This document shows positions 9,934-19,686 of a stretch of DNA of 21,765 bases, piece after piece. The position numbers were made by a program, and so were the translations under genes. How positions within the stretch are numbered: the stretch's first letter is position 1; each line of letters opens with the position of its first letter. This DNA comes from Larix sibirica. Taxonomy: Eukaryota; Streptophyta; Pinopsida; Pinales; Pinaceae. Under the pieces are notes generated by a model. It saw only the letters and a program-made list of their open reading frames with translations, ran no database searches and was not told where the DNA came from. Location: NCBI GenBank assembly GCA_004151065.3, contig NWUY0304748646.1, forward strand, positions 1-21,765, written 5' to 3'.

Positions 9934-10230
9934 ATGGCTCACCCTTCCAATTTAGGCTTGAATGGATGAGAGGGAAATGCAAAAATAAAATAAAAAATCC
10001 TTAGAAGAATGATTGAACAGTTGGAAGGGGTGAGGTAAGCCATAGAACATCTCAACATCCATATGGAAAAATAAGAGAATAAACAGGAGGAGTTGGAAGC
10101 TAAATTGAAAGAGCAAAATTTGAAATATGGCAAGATTGCAAATGACTCAGAAATGCGTTGTAAAATTATTTTGGTGTTTGTTGTAATTCCAAATCTAGTG
10201 TTGGTCACACAATTGTCTTTACTGGTTTAG
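9934..10230 (+). pseudogene. Decayed frame with predicted coiled coil, possibly gag-like
   Basis: From ATG 9934 one frame reads MAHPSNLGLNG, stop, EGNAKIK, stop, KILRRMIEQLEGVR, stop, AIEHLNIHMEK, stop, then ENKQEELEAKLKEQNLKYGK up to about 10140. Hydrophobic residues at heptad-like spacing within a Glu/Lys/Gln-rich segment predict a coiled coil. At least two of the stops are TAA where CAA (Gln) would fit the pattern. Such N-terminal coiled coils occur in gag-like proteins of plant LTR elements, but no capsid or zinc-knuckle motif follows, so the identity is open. Confidence 0.35.
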
Positions 10231-11439
10231 TAAAGGACATGGCTATTGAGGAGGAAATGGTGCAACAAACAACTATGGCATTGACAGAACTACTGATTTC
10301 CATTGAGTCTGTGGTATGGAATGAGATAATGTGTCCATGGAGGAAGCCCACTCGGGGCATAAATTTGGTTAAACAATTTTTTGTTTATAGTTTTTACTTG
10401 TATCTAGTTATTCGAACAATATGTAAGGAAATATAGTTTTAGGATTTGTAGGAAAGCCTCAGGCCATGTTTTCCTTTTATGCTTTCTTGAAGAATTACAT
10501 GCATTGTTCCAGCTTAGTAAATAAAATTTGTTGAAGTTTTGAAGCTCTATGTATCTTCAATTTGTTTAGCTTTTCCACAACCCTTTTTAATACAAAATTT
10601 ACCCATTTATATAAAAACTAAAAAATAATATATAGATTTGATTTGTTTCTTTTAGTTTCTATAAACTAAGGCTTGGAAGTTAATGACATCAATTAAATTT
10701 TGATATATTTATCAATTCCTTAACTTAAAATTTATTAAATGGGTGATTTTAAAAAAACATTTAAGTTGGTAATAAATATTCAACATTAAAATTAATAGTT
10801 GTTTTCCCCTTTATTGTGTATATCCATATTATTTCAACATCTTGTAATGAAGATTTGTGGTGTAGGTAGCATGTCTTCTAACTAGAACACTATGTGGCAT
10901 TGTCAACATTATTACTGCAATGAGCACTCACTATTAGAGATGTTTGGTAAATTGTTACCCTTGGTAACATTTAGAGCAAGTTTTATTGCATTGTTTGCTT
11001 ACACCACATGTTATAACATTGAAGATCAACCAATCTACTATGGTGAATGTGCTCACCCTTAGCATGGACAAATAAATCCTATACTTGAGATTGACTAATG
11101 GGATTGTTATTTTTTTGAAAAAGAAACTAATCATATGAATTCAATACAAAACATGGGGCTTCATTGTTTTTTTAGTGAATGCTAAGAATATTCTTTATAT
11201 CCAATTGATAGATAACACCACATAAGTATAGAATAAAAAAATTAAAAGCCCCATATTGCTTTCTTACTTTTGTAAGACTAACACCTACCACAAATCTGCC
11301 CTTTCATTTGATGTTTTAAATGAAGGAGAACAACAACAATGTTGTGAAAGGAAACCGAGATCTTTTTTCTAAACAAAGATAAAGAAGTACATGATATTGT
11401 GTGTCTTATGCAAGCAATACGAGGTAAATCATAACAAAT
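10231..11439. other. AT-rich intergenic DNA
   Basis: No supported gene. The frame at 10239-10436 (65 codons) has no motif. Low-complexity AT stretches dominate 10560-10810. A small perfect hairpin GTTACC-CTT-GGTAAC is present near 10955-10970. Confidence 0.4.
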
Positions 11440-11637
11440 CTTGGTGGTATGGGTAGAGGAAGGTAATGTGCTTTGCAAGGAACATATGACAACCACAATA
11501 GGGCAACTGGAAGTAGACATTAGACATTGTGTAGTAACGCTTGGTGGTATGGGTAGAGGAAGGAAATGTGCTTTGTAAGGAAGATATGACAACCACAATG
11601 GGGCAAGTGTAAGTATACATTAGCCATTCTGTAGTAG
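11440..11637. repeat. 100-bp tandem duplication
   Basis: Two copies start at 11440 and 11540, an exact 100-bp period, both opening with CTTGGTGGTATGGGTAGAGG. They share AATGTGCTTTG(C/T)AAGGAA and ATATGACAACCACAAT(A/G)GGGCAA and differ at scattered bases, so the duplication is not recent. The 106- and 63-codon minus-strand frames across it simply repeat CPIVVVI.SLQST-type peptides and are products of the duplication. Confidence 0.9.
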
Positions 11638-11668
11638 GTGTTGAAAAGTTGATGTATTACACACACAC

Positions 11669-11820
11669 TGATGTATCATGTAACTTTCCTAATAACTAGT
11701 AGTTGTTAATGTGATGCATTAACATTGAGAACTAGTTGATGTATCATGTAACTTTGCCTAATAACTAGTAATAATGTGATACATTAACATTGAAAACTAA
11801 TTGATATATCATGTAACTTC
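11669..11820. repeat. Tandem repeat of ~66-bp unit (left flank of the LINE)
   Basis: TGATGTATCATGTAACTT starts units at 11669 and 11737. A variant, TGATATATCATGTAACTT, starts a third unit at 11802, giving periods of 68 and 65 bp. Each full unit continues with CTAATAACTAGTA and GTGAT(G/A)CATTAACATTGA. The third unit breaks off at 11820, exactly where the LINE begins; its remainder reappears at 18713. Confidence 0.85.
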
Positions 11821-12119
11821 CGGGGAAAAAGGATCATAGTCCAAATTTATTGCAAAATCTGAACGATATTGTTCATTTGGCTGAAAAGTAGCCTTACACT
11901 TAGTAATCAAAGTATTTCTTTCCATCGTCAAATACATATAGAGCTTCAAGAGCATGGTGTTCAAATAAGGTGTACAACTGAAATATATCTAGAAAGAGTT
12001 GTAGTTGATTATCTTTCACATCAAGTGTTTTAAAAAATGCTCATTGGAATGATCCTAACAAGTGTGTTCATAGAATTGAGCCCATATGGCATGGGAAGAA
12101 CAACTGGATCAAATTGGTC
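11821..12119 (-). other. LINE 3' untranslated region
   Basis: This sequence lies between the ORF2 stop (12120) and the interrupted host repeat. It contains no frame or motif. The expected terminal A-run is absent; the minus-strand end reads CCTTTTTCCCCG. Confidence 0.55.
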
Positions 12120-12731
12120 CTAGTCAATCTCCTTGATGTTGTCTTTGTTGATCTCCCATAATTTTGAGGTGCCATATTCAAATTGTAAACCAAGTTTGGA
12201 CAGTTGATCCACCTCAAGGTTATTGTCCCTGTACACATGTTGAAAGGAGATGTCTTCATATGTGTGAATAAGCCTGCATATATCATCATATAGAGCTCTC
12301 AGAAATATGTTCTTGGGAGTTCTTCTGTTATTAATCCAGTCTATCACTAGAAGTGATTCTTCAAAGACTTGTAGTGAGTCCACTCCTACTATATGTGCAA
12401 GGCGCAACAACTTCATGAAAACATATAAATCAACATGGTTTTTACTGGTTGGTCCAATGCTGGCATCTAGAGTGTACTTATGATCATCTGTGATATGTAG
12501 AATACCTCCTGTGCGCCCTCTACTAGGGAAACCCTGCGCAACTCCATACAAAAATATCCACACTTTGGACTTGTTGATCTGTGCAACATTCTTCTTTTCC
12601 TTATGAGAAGCCAATTTATTTTGAGGGAAATGTGCCAGAATAGCTATACTTTTGGCTGCATATATATGTGGAGGAATGAAGATGTTGTGGAATATCATTT
12701 TGTTATGGGAAATCCATATCCCCCACACCAT
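12120..12731 (-). other. ORF2 C-terminal RNase H domain, open but catalytically altered
   Basis: This 203-codon stretch, the longest open frame of the window, holds the RNase H domain from about residue 54 to 185 of the frame: KVWIFLYGVAQG, TGGILHI, NHVDLYVFMKLL, SLQVFEESLLVI, ISFQHVYRDNN and EVDQLSK. Compared with the family pattern (FDG, AE, GDS, AD), the first Asp is Tyr (codon 12548-12546), the Glu is Asp, and the third acid, Asp, is Glu. Only the last Asp is unchanged. The fold is readable but the normal active site is not. Confidence 0.85.
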
Positions 12732-14038
12732 AATAATAGGTAGGGATTTCTAATCCTGATATGAAGAGTTATTCAACCAATTCTGGAATACAATGGATAT
12801 GTCCTCCCCCTCCCATACAAAAGGTATACTAGTAATCAAAGAAGCATATTGCCACATTTATATCATGTATGGATATCTAATAAAGAGGCGATTAAGATAT
12901 TCCCCTTCCTATGTGTAGAGGGAACATCTACTAGGGCCAATGCCTAGAAATATAGAGAGGTGATCCAAAACTGGAGCCTTCCCTACCAGTGTTAACCACG
13001 TGAACAATTTGGACTTCAATGGATAGTTAAGCTTCCATATATCCTTATTCCACCAATCGGTTGATGGATGATCTTCTTCTTCCCTTATAACCTGATATGA
13101 AATTTTGGGCAAGTATGTGCCACCAGTGGTGTTTTTAATCCATACAATGGAGTCCCCATCTTCATTAATTCTAGCATGACATTCTTTTAGAGAATTTATA
13201 TATTTGTCCCAAGCGATTTTCTCAACATCCACAAAACTCAGATAATCAAATGAAATCCATTCTTGGCATAAAGGAGTAGTGTTAAGTTCATTCTGAATAT
13301 GATATAGGAATATGAACCCTATGTCAGTAAGGGCATTGATCAACTCTTCTAGAAGCTTGTGTGCATATTTTTTGCTTATCCATGGGTCTATACCCAATCA
13401 GATTATTTTTCCATTACCTACCTTCAAGGATATCCACTTGCCAATGATATATGAAGCTGCTAATATTGCCTTCCACATGATAGATACATTCTTGGATGAA
13501 TTCTAATTGGAACTGATCCTTTCAAGGACTGTGAAAGGTTGTAAAATGTTTTGTTGTATAACCTGGACCCATAGTCCACTACCTGAGATCAACCTCGAGA
13601 TCCCTTTTGCAGCAATGTATTTTTATAAACTTATATGGTGCTTAATTCCCCATCCTACGAGATGTTTAGGGAGAGTAATTATTTTCCAGGAAATCCAATG
13701 GAAATATTTCACATCATCTCGCCTTATCCACAGAAAACTAAAGCACAATTTCCTTATACATTCATGTACAACAATGGGTATATGTGCAAGAGTTACACAA
13801 TCAACTGGCACACCCTCTAGTATATATTTCAGAAGTACCAGTCTAACGGCTTTAGATATCCAGGTATTGCACCATAATTTTAATTTTTTTTCAACTCTTT
13901 AAATGAGCTAGACCCAGTCCTTATTGATGTAGTCATTAGGCTTGATAACAAAACCTAGGTACTTAATACCCTCATATAAATCTATTTTCTAAAAATCAAA
14001 CTAATTGTCAATCCAATCAGTCGTCCCAGAATCTAGAT

Positions 14039-14880
14039 TCATAAAATATATTGAGGATTAGGATTGCAGGACATACCTGTAGCTACAGAAAATAAGGCTA
14101 GTATCGATTTATAGTTTTGTATCTCCCTTCTTGATCCATCGAAGAATAGTAAGATGTCATCAACAAAAAGAAGATGTGAGATGAAAACATTACCTCTAAA
14201 GTGAAATCCTTTGATCATTCCATGCCTTCTAGCTATAGTGATGATTCTACGAAGACCTCCCATGATAAGTATAAAGAGTAAGCTAGGGGAAAAGTGGACA
14301 CCCTTGTCTCAATCCTCTTCTAGATCTGAAAAAATTGGAGGTTGAGCCATTGATAAGTATTGCAAAAATGACAGAGTGTATTCAAGATAGGATCCAATTC
14401 ACTATGGGAAGCTCAAATCAAATTTGAGTGAGTACTAATATGAGAAAATTATAGTTAACTTTGTCATATGCCTTGGACAAATCAATCTTTATGACAACAA
14501 TGGGGGTGTGCTTTAGCTTTGCAGACTACAAGAACCCCTGTGCAATGCCTATTGCGTCATGTATTTTCCTTTCCTGGAGGAATGAAAATTGTTCACGATT
14601 GATTGCCTCCGATAGAATTCATCTGATTGTGTTTGAAAGTTTTTTTGCTATCACTTTGTATACATAGTTACAAAGGGATATAAGTCCGAGTTCCTCCATA
14701 TTTTTATCCTTGTTCACTTTAGGAATTAGTTTTAAAAATATTGAATTAAAATATGCTAAAACTCTCCCTTTAACCCTAGATTCTTCAACAACTGATAAGA
14801 GGTCATCCACAATGGTCTTGAACATCCCAATGTAGAATTCAATTGGCTAATCATCTAGCCCTAGGATTTTGTCGTGGTGC
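14039..14880 (-). other. ORF2 reverse transcriptase domain (remnant)
   Basis: The motifs of a non-LTR reverse transcriptase follow each other: FLKLIPKVNK and LISLCNYVYKVIAKKLSN (14760-14625), EQFSFLQERKIHDAI, VVIKIDLSKAYDKV with the first catalytic Asp at 14483-14481, RRGLRQGCPLF, and LLFVDDILLFF with the catalytic Asp pair at 14161-14156. All three catalytic aspartates survive, but at least three stops and one frameshift (about 14290) separate them, so no enzyme is made. Confidence 0.9.
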
Positions 14881-15539
14881 ATAGACTTGATATCATGAAT
14901 GAGCTCATGTTTTGTGATTGGTTCTTTAAGGGATTAGTTCTACTCATCAGATACAAATGAAGGGAAGTGTGATATGGTCTTGAGCATAGAGGCCATGGGA
15001 GCATTTTCCCCTTCTTTATAAAGTTCTGAGAAGTGATGCACACCAACAACTGCAATATTATGAAAACCAGAGACCATATCGTTGTTTTTATCTTGAATCT
15101 TCCATATAGAATTAATATTCTTCCTGTGTTTAATGTGGTTATGAAAGTACTTTGTATTCCTGTCCCCTTGCTGCAGCTAGATGTATGAGATTTTAAGTAT
15201 GAGCTTAGCTTTCTCATCTAACATGTATTTCCTTCTTTTAGTCTCTAGCTCTAAAATATTTGATTTGTGTTGGTCCGGAGCAAAGCCAGCAGGGGAGTTA
15301 GTATAAAAATATTCCAACTGTTACTCAATAGATATCAGGTCCATTGCTTTTTTCTTCTTGTAGCTCTCCACCCAAGGAATAGTGTGATCCTTCAACCTCT
15401 TAATATTATTCAAGAAATGAATAGGAGCAGAGCCCTGAACCTCGGGAGAGTATGGGATCCACATGGAAGTTACCAGCCGATGGAAACGTTCATCTTGTAG
15501 CCATGTAGCATTAAACTTAAAGGGTGCTTGTGGCTTTTT

Positions 15540-16253
15540 CAAGTCCCCTCTAAAATCCATAAACACAGGAAAATGGTCAGAATCTCCAACGACACCCACA
15601 CATTGTTTGATGCAAGAAGCCGAGTGTAATAATCCTTCATTGATAAGGAAGCGATAAAGTCGTTTAGCAATGGCCTGATCCCCAGTGTGCTTATTCCTCC
15701 ATGTTGGAATAAGCTTGGCCAAAGGTAGATCAATAAGGGAAAACTACTCATTCAAGCTAGAGAAAAAGATAGAGAAGGGATATTTGTGTGCCAATTTTCC
15801 CCAGGTCTCTACTTCTCTAGTGGAGTAATTTAAATCACCAACAAGTATGAAATTATCAGCATTTTATGAAACCTTGCATCCATAAGATCCCTCCAAAATT
15901 CCATTCTTTGAGATTGTGGACCATATATATTCAAGATAGTGAAATCAATACTTGGATATCTAGAAGACATAACAACACCAAGTCCGGAGGAGATACCCTA
16001 GCTGGTAGTATAAGAAATGGTTCTGGTCTACTAGCCTGTGAGCAGTGCACCATATTTACCTATAGCAAGAATCAATATATAAAAACTCCCAACCGATCAA
16101 CGGAGTCTTCAAATCATTAACAATAATGTCACATATCTCCATAGTCTCCTGAATAAGGATGATATCAAGATTATGGGTAGAAACAAAACTTCTCATGGCC
16201 ATTTTTTTAGCAGGGTTCCCTAACCCTCTAATGTTCAGAGAGATGCACAACAT
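15540..16253 (-). other. ORF2 apurinic-type endonuclease domain (remnant)
   Basis: The exonuclease-endonuclease-phosphatase fold is recognisable from NIRGLG near the start, the metal-binding Glu in LIQETM, GDLN around 15830-15842 (frame of VGDLNYSTREVETWG), and the terminal SDHFPVFMD near 15580. The family's usual RLDRFL appears as RLYRFL (Tyr codon 15656-15654). Between about 16055 and 15870 the reading frame is disturbed. In a working LINE this domain makes the first-strand nick used to prime reverse transcription. Confidence 0.85.
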
Positions 16254-16255
16254 TA
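16251..16255 (-). promoter_or_regulatory. TAATG stop/start overlap between ORF1 and ORF2
   Basis: Read on the minus strand, the ORF1 terminal residues (VKVP) are followed by TAA at 16255-16253, whose last A is the first base of the ORF2 ATG at 16253-16251. The register of this stop equals that of the ORF1 segments 18592-18137, 17632-17321 and 17206-16691. Such overlaps allow ORF2 translation by termination-reinitiation in some non-LTR elements, for example silkworm SART1. Whether that applies here is inference. Confidence 0.6.
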
Positions 16256-18283
16256 AGGCACCTTCACAATGGTGGTGCGTGCTTTAGGCCCCCTTGATAT
16301 TTTTTTGTTTCCCTCTTTTCACTTCAAGGCCATCCTTAATCCTAGCTATAGTCATAATTGAATGATGGCCTATGAGTCTGTCTGATCCCTTAGCATGTTT
16401 CTTAGGAGCACCTCTATCTACTCAATTAGATGAGCTAGTGTATATGGAGGAATGAGGTCGAAAGTGGTCTCGATGAGAAAGTCCAGCCTGTGTATGGACC
16501 TGGGAAGTATTCTGAGATGACTATGGAAAAATGTGTAGCTGGTGGGCATACAGTAGATGTTGAGACTCTCTTTTCGTAGATATCAAGGGGTGAGTCTTGG
16601 GACGGAGGAAAAGGGGAGTCCAGTGTGGACGAGAGTAGCAGGAAATGGGTCACCATGTTGGGGATAGGGGTAGAGCATAGGCTACTTATATTAGAGTGTA
16701 AGGCTGGATGAGAGATAGACAGAGTCCCACCATTCCTCAGGGATGGAGTCAGAAGTCGGAAGTGGTTCATAAGTCATAGGGGAAGGGTGGGTGGAATTGT
16801 AAGCCCAATTAAAAGTGGGCCTTTCCAAAGAACATGCCGCTTGGTAGGGAGGGTATGCAGGGATAGAAATAAGCGAGGGAGGACAAAGGATATCGGCACC
16901 CAAGGTATGAGTGTTTCCTACATAAGTTTCAGAGGTTAATGGGATGAAAGTAGGGTTCTCAAAGAGGCTTAGGGGGTAGTAAGTAGGTCGCATAGATAAA
17001 AAGGAAGAAATGAGCGAAGCAGAGTAAAGTGGAGTAAGACCGAGAAAAAGTGGGGAAAAAATATATATACATGCTGAAGAGGGTAAAAGACAAGTATAAG
17101 ATGATACAAGTATAGGATCAAGCTTACCCAGAGAGTGTGTCAGAGGAGTCCGATGAATAAGATACTGCAACCGCCTGAGATTCTGTGCACATTTCACCAT
17201 ATCCAAAATACGCCATTAGAGGGAGTGGTTGACTACAACCAAGAACATATGGGACTCATCCCATTAGTGTAATCAGAAGAAACCATGAGGGAAGAAGCAA
17301 CAAAAGAGGGATCCGGAGCCTTAGATAACTTCTAAAGTGGACTTGATGAGGGAGGGTGTGGGGACTCTGTCTGCAAACCTTGTACCAAAAGAACAAATCC
17401 TATGTCTGGTGCCAAACTTTCCTCCAAAAATTGAGAGAAAAAGGGATAGTGCAGTCTTGTACAAGGTGATCGTATGTATGTCACATGTTTCATCTGAACG
17501 ACAGACCAATATAATCAAGGTTTTGGTGGTATGTATAAATCCCTCTGGTAATAACAATTTTTTCTGGAAGTCTATCTCTGAGATGTAGCTCCAATAGGAT
17601 TTTTTCCACTGTGAGGTTACATGTAGGTTCAAAACTATCGTCGTCCAAGAGGAACTCTCCGAGGGTTGCTCCGATAAGCGAGAAAATTTCTAGGGTCCAT
17701 GGTTTCGGAGGCAGTCCCAAAATTTTTACCCATGTCGAGTGATTGTATGATTTCTCCCGTCTGGTGTCAAAGGTTAGAATCCACCTTTTGGTCTTGAAAT
17801 CCAGCTTAAAATACAGCTAGACACGTTCAAGAATTTTCTTTACATCCTTCGTGGACTTAAGTATGGCACCCAACCATCCTTTTGACAGGGATAAACATTG
17901 TGGTTGAACCTCATACATGGGTACATCCTCACCCAAAGCCATATTCACCTCTAGTTTCTTCTTAATACAACATCTTCTTTTCTTGCTAGTAGCTGAGAAA
18001 ACAGTCCCTCGATCTGTGCCCTATGATGAAGAGGGTTCACCATGGAAGAGTCTAGAAGGAGCCTTCGAACGAGGGTAACCTAAAGCGAAGTATTTAGGGT
18101 CCACAATGTTGGGAATAATACCACATTCGATCGTGACTAGGAGGAGAAAACCTTAAATGGTTCATGGGAAACAACAGAATTTGTGGAAATTAGCGGGGAT
18201 GAGTGGAATCCCTCAACAAACACATGATAAGAAGAGTAGGATGGTGAAGAAAAAGGAGGGTTATGGTACTTTTGGGAGTCCAT
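16253..18283 (-). pseudogene. LINE ORF1: DUF4283-like RNA-binding protein with CCHC knuckle
   Basis: ORF1 proteins of plant LINEs bind the element RNA. The likely start is ATG 18283 (MDSQKYHNPPF); an in-frame upstream ATG at 18592 exists. The central part, in the adjacent register at about 17885-17490, reads GWLGAILKSTKDVKKILERV, then KTKRWILTFDTRRE, TWVKILGLPPKPWTLEIF and LEIFSLIGATLGEFL, the DUF4283 pattern. It runs straight into a CX2CX4HX4C knuckle in which both first cysteine codons are TGA. The C-terminal half is proline/serine-rich (17206-16440), and the end is basic (KKHAKGSDRL...VKRGKQK). At least two frameshifts and several stops inactivate it. Confidence 0.75.
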
Positions 18284-18712
18284 GTTAATCTCCCCAAATA
18301 CCAAGGAGGCAATACAACGAGGTCTTGGATATAAGTGTATGATGGTCCCATAGTACGCTAGGTGTCTCGAGAAGGGAAAAAATGACAAGAAAACAAAGGA
18401 TGACGCCAAAGTGTAGGTCCTATAATGAATGTCGAAAAAGCTAGCAGACAAATCACTAGAGAATCTGATGACATCAGAGAGCACATAAAGACTAAGCGAT
18501 GAAACCAAGGAAAGAAAAAACAAATCCAAGAGGCGAGGAAAATGTCGATAGTAGTTAATGCCGCCATAACCAACCACGATACCTAAATCCACCCTACACC
18601 ATCTTGGATTACATCTTCAATCGGTATTCATAATGAATTTCAAAGTCAGGGCCCTCCAACTATGGATTTTGAGCTTTCAATCAAAGCAATCCAAACCCTA
18701 ACCCTCTTCACA
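18284..18712 (-). other. LINE 5' leader
   Basis: This sequence lies between the right-hand host repeat and the likely ORF1 start. On the minus strand it opens with GAGGGTTAGGGTTTGGATTG. An open stretch in the ORF1 register begins at 18592 and encodes a hydrophobic, Leu/Phe/Ser-rich peptide with no motif. It is more likely leader than protein, although an N-terminal extension cannot be ruled out. Confidence 0.5.
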
Positions 18713-18754
18713 TAATAACTAGTAATTAAAGTGATGCATTAACATTTACAACTA
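18713..18754. repeat. Right-flank copy of the ~66-bp repeat unit
   Basis: TAATAACTAGTAATTAAAG followed by TGATGCATTAACATTTACAA matches the second half of the units at 11669-11801. It supplies what the truncated third unit at 11802-11820 lacks, marking the right boundary of the LINE insertion. Confidence 0.8.
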
Positions 18755-19686
18755 TATGTTCTATAGGTAAAACAAAGTTACTCTCCATATTTCCTATTCT
18801 TCATTTTGCATTCTTTAATTATAGTTTGATTGCTTACAATTGAAACATTGCATGTTGTTCATTAAATCATCCAATTGTAGTCCTATCACAATCCTAAGGA
18901 CTTAACACATTAGTTATTAGTGTTATGTTTTTAAGTAAACAATTGTTGTTATATAAGTCATTTTTGTTATGGAGTAAGGTTACCTTTATGCTATCCATTT
19001 TGTTAAAAGAAATATTTTACATGTAAGGATAAAAGAAGCTTAGAGGAAAGTAGAGTATGCTTTTGGCCTCGTGAGAGAGTCTTCATGAGATTTAGAACTA
19101 AAAACAATTCTTAGAAGGTTATTTTAGGTCAGTGAAATGTCTATACTTCTTTGGATGGGGCATGAGTTAGCATCCATACCTTCTCAAGAGGCCACTTTTT
19201 CTTTTCTTTGTAATAGGTAAGTAACGTTTCAATTTTTTTATACAATTATTCAAAGTTCCAATTACATTTGTCTTCATTGTGACGTTATTGCAAATGAACG
19301 TTTAGAATCTTCTACATTTATTTATACTCTCATTATGATTCTAGCATGACATGTATTCATTCCTATCGCTTCTTGTTCCTTTTATGTAAGGAATATATAT
19401 TAATTTCACTTAGATAAATAAACTAAAATAGGGCAATCGAGAGCATAACCTCATGCTCACAACTCATAATTTCAATTTTCTTATAATTTCTTAAACTACA
19501 TCTTGAATCCCACAAAGAAAGAACTAGGTGTACACTTTGACTCATTTTCTTTCTTAGAATATATGTGCCTTGATTCTTTAATTTAGGTTTTACTATTTAA
19601 ATTTGCCTAGTGTTTTTTTGTCCAAAACCTAACCAAGGATTGGAATGTGAATCTATAACTATTGATATCATAACAAACAGTGTTAG

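Larger units (their letters stand above)
12120..16253 (-). pseudogene. LINE ORF2: endonuclease-reverse transcriptase-RNase H
   Basis: ORF2 nicks target DNA and reverse transcribes the element RNA at the nick. It starts with ATG at 16253 (MLCISLNIRGLG), overlapping the ORF1 stop. Most of the protein stays in one register (16253-15540, 15722-14619, 13811-12120) with isolated stops. At about 14290, after RQGCPLF, a frameshift moves the FVDD part into another register until about 14039. Domains in order: endonuclease, linker with LQQGDRNTKYFH, reverse transcriptase, thumb-like part with YLGFVIKP, zf-RVT (WWNKDIWKLNYPLKSKLFTW, about 13060-13000), and RNase H. The zf-RVT Cys pair is reduced to CSLY. 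The intended length is about 1,370 codons, normal for a plant LINE ORF2. Confidence 0.9.
11821..18712 (-). mobile_element. Near full-length plant LINE (non-LTR retrotransposon), inactivated
   Basis: The element reads on the minus strand: 5' leader (18712 to about 18284), ORF1 (about 18283-16253), ORF2 with endonuclease, reverse transcriptase, zf-RVT and RNase H (16253-12120), and about 300 bp of 3' untranslated sequence. This is the layout of plant L1-type elements with a C-terminal RNase H. The ends are set by the host repeat: the third ~66-bp unit stops at 11820 and resumes at 18713. No poly(A) tail (which would appear as T's at the left end) is visible. Only a possible 4-base CTTC is shared by the two junctions, so a normal long target-site duplication is not evident. 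Numerous stops and frameshifts show it is dead. It was probably inserted in nuclear-type DNA. Confidence 0.85.

Noticed and set aside
11278-11620. Minus-strand frames of 106 and 63 codons with repeated peptides
   Set aside because: The repetition comes from the 100-bp DNA duplication; no protein family or start context supports them.
13312-13902. Plus-strand frames of 64 and 131 codons
   Set aside because: They are antisense to the LINE reverse transcriptase thumb and zf-RVT regions, which are clearly coding on the minus strand.
14861-15217. 118-codon minus-strand frame
   Set aside because: It is an out-of-register shadow of ORF2. The true register across the same bases reads LQQGDRNTKYFH and PIEFY, typical of the LINE linker.
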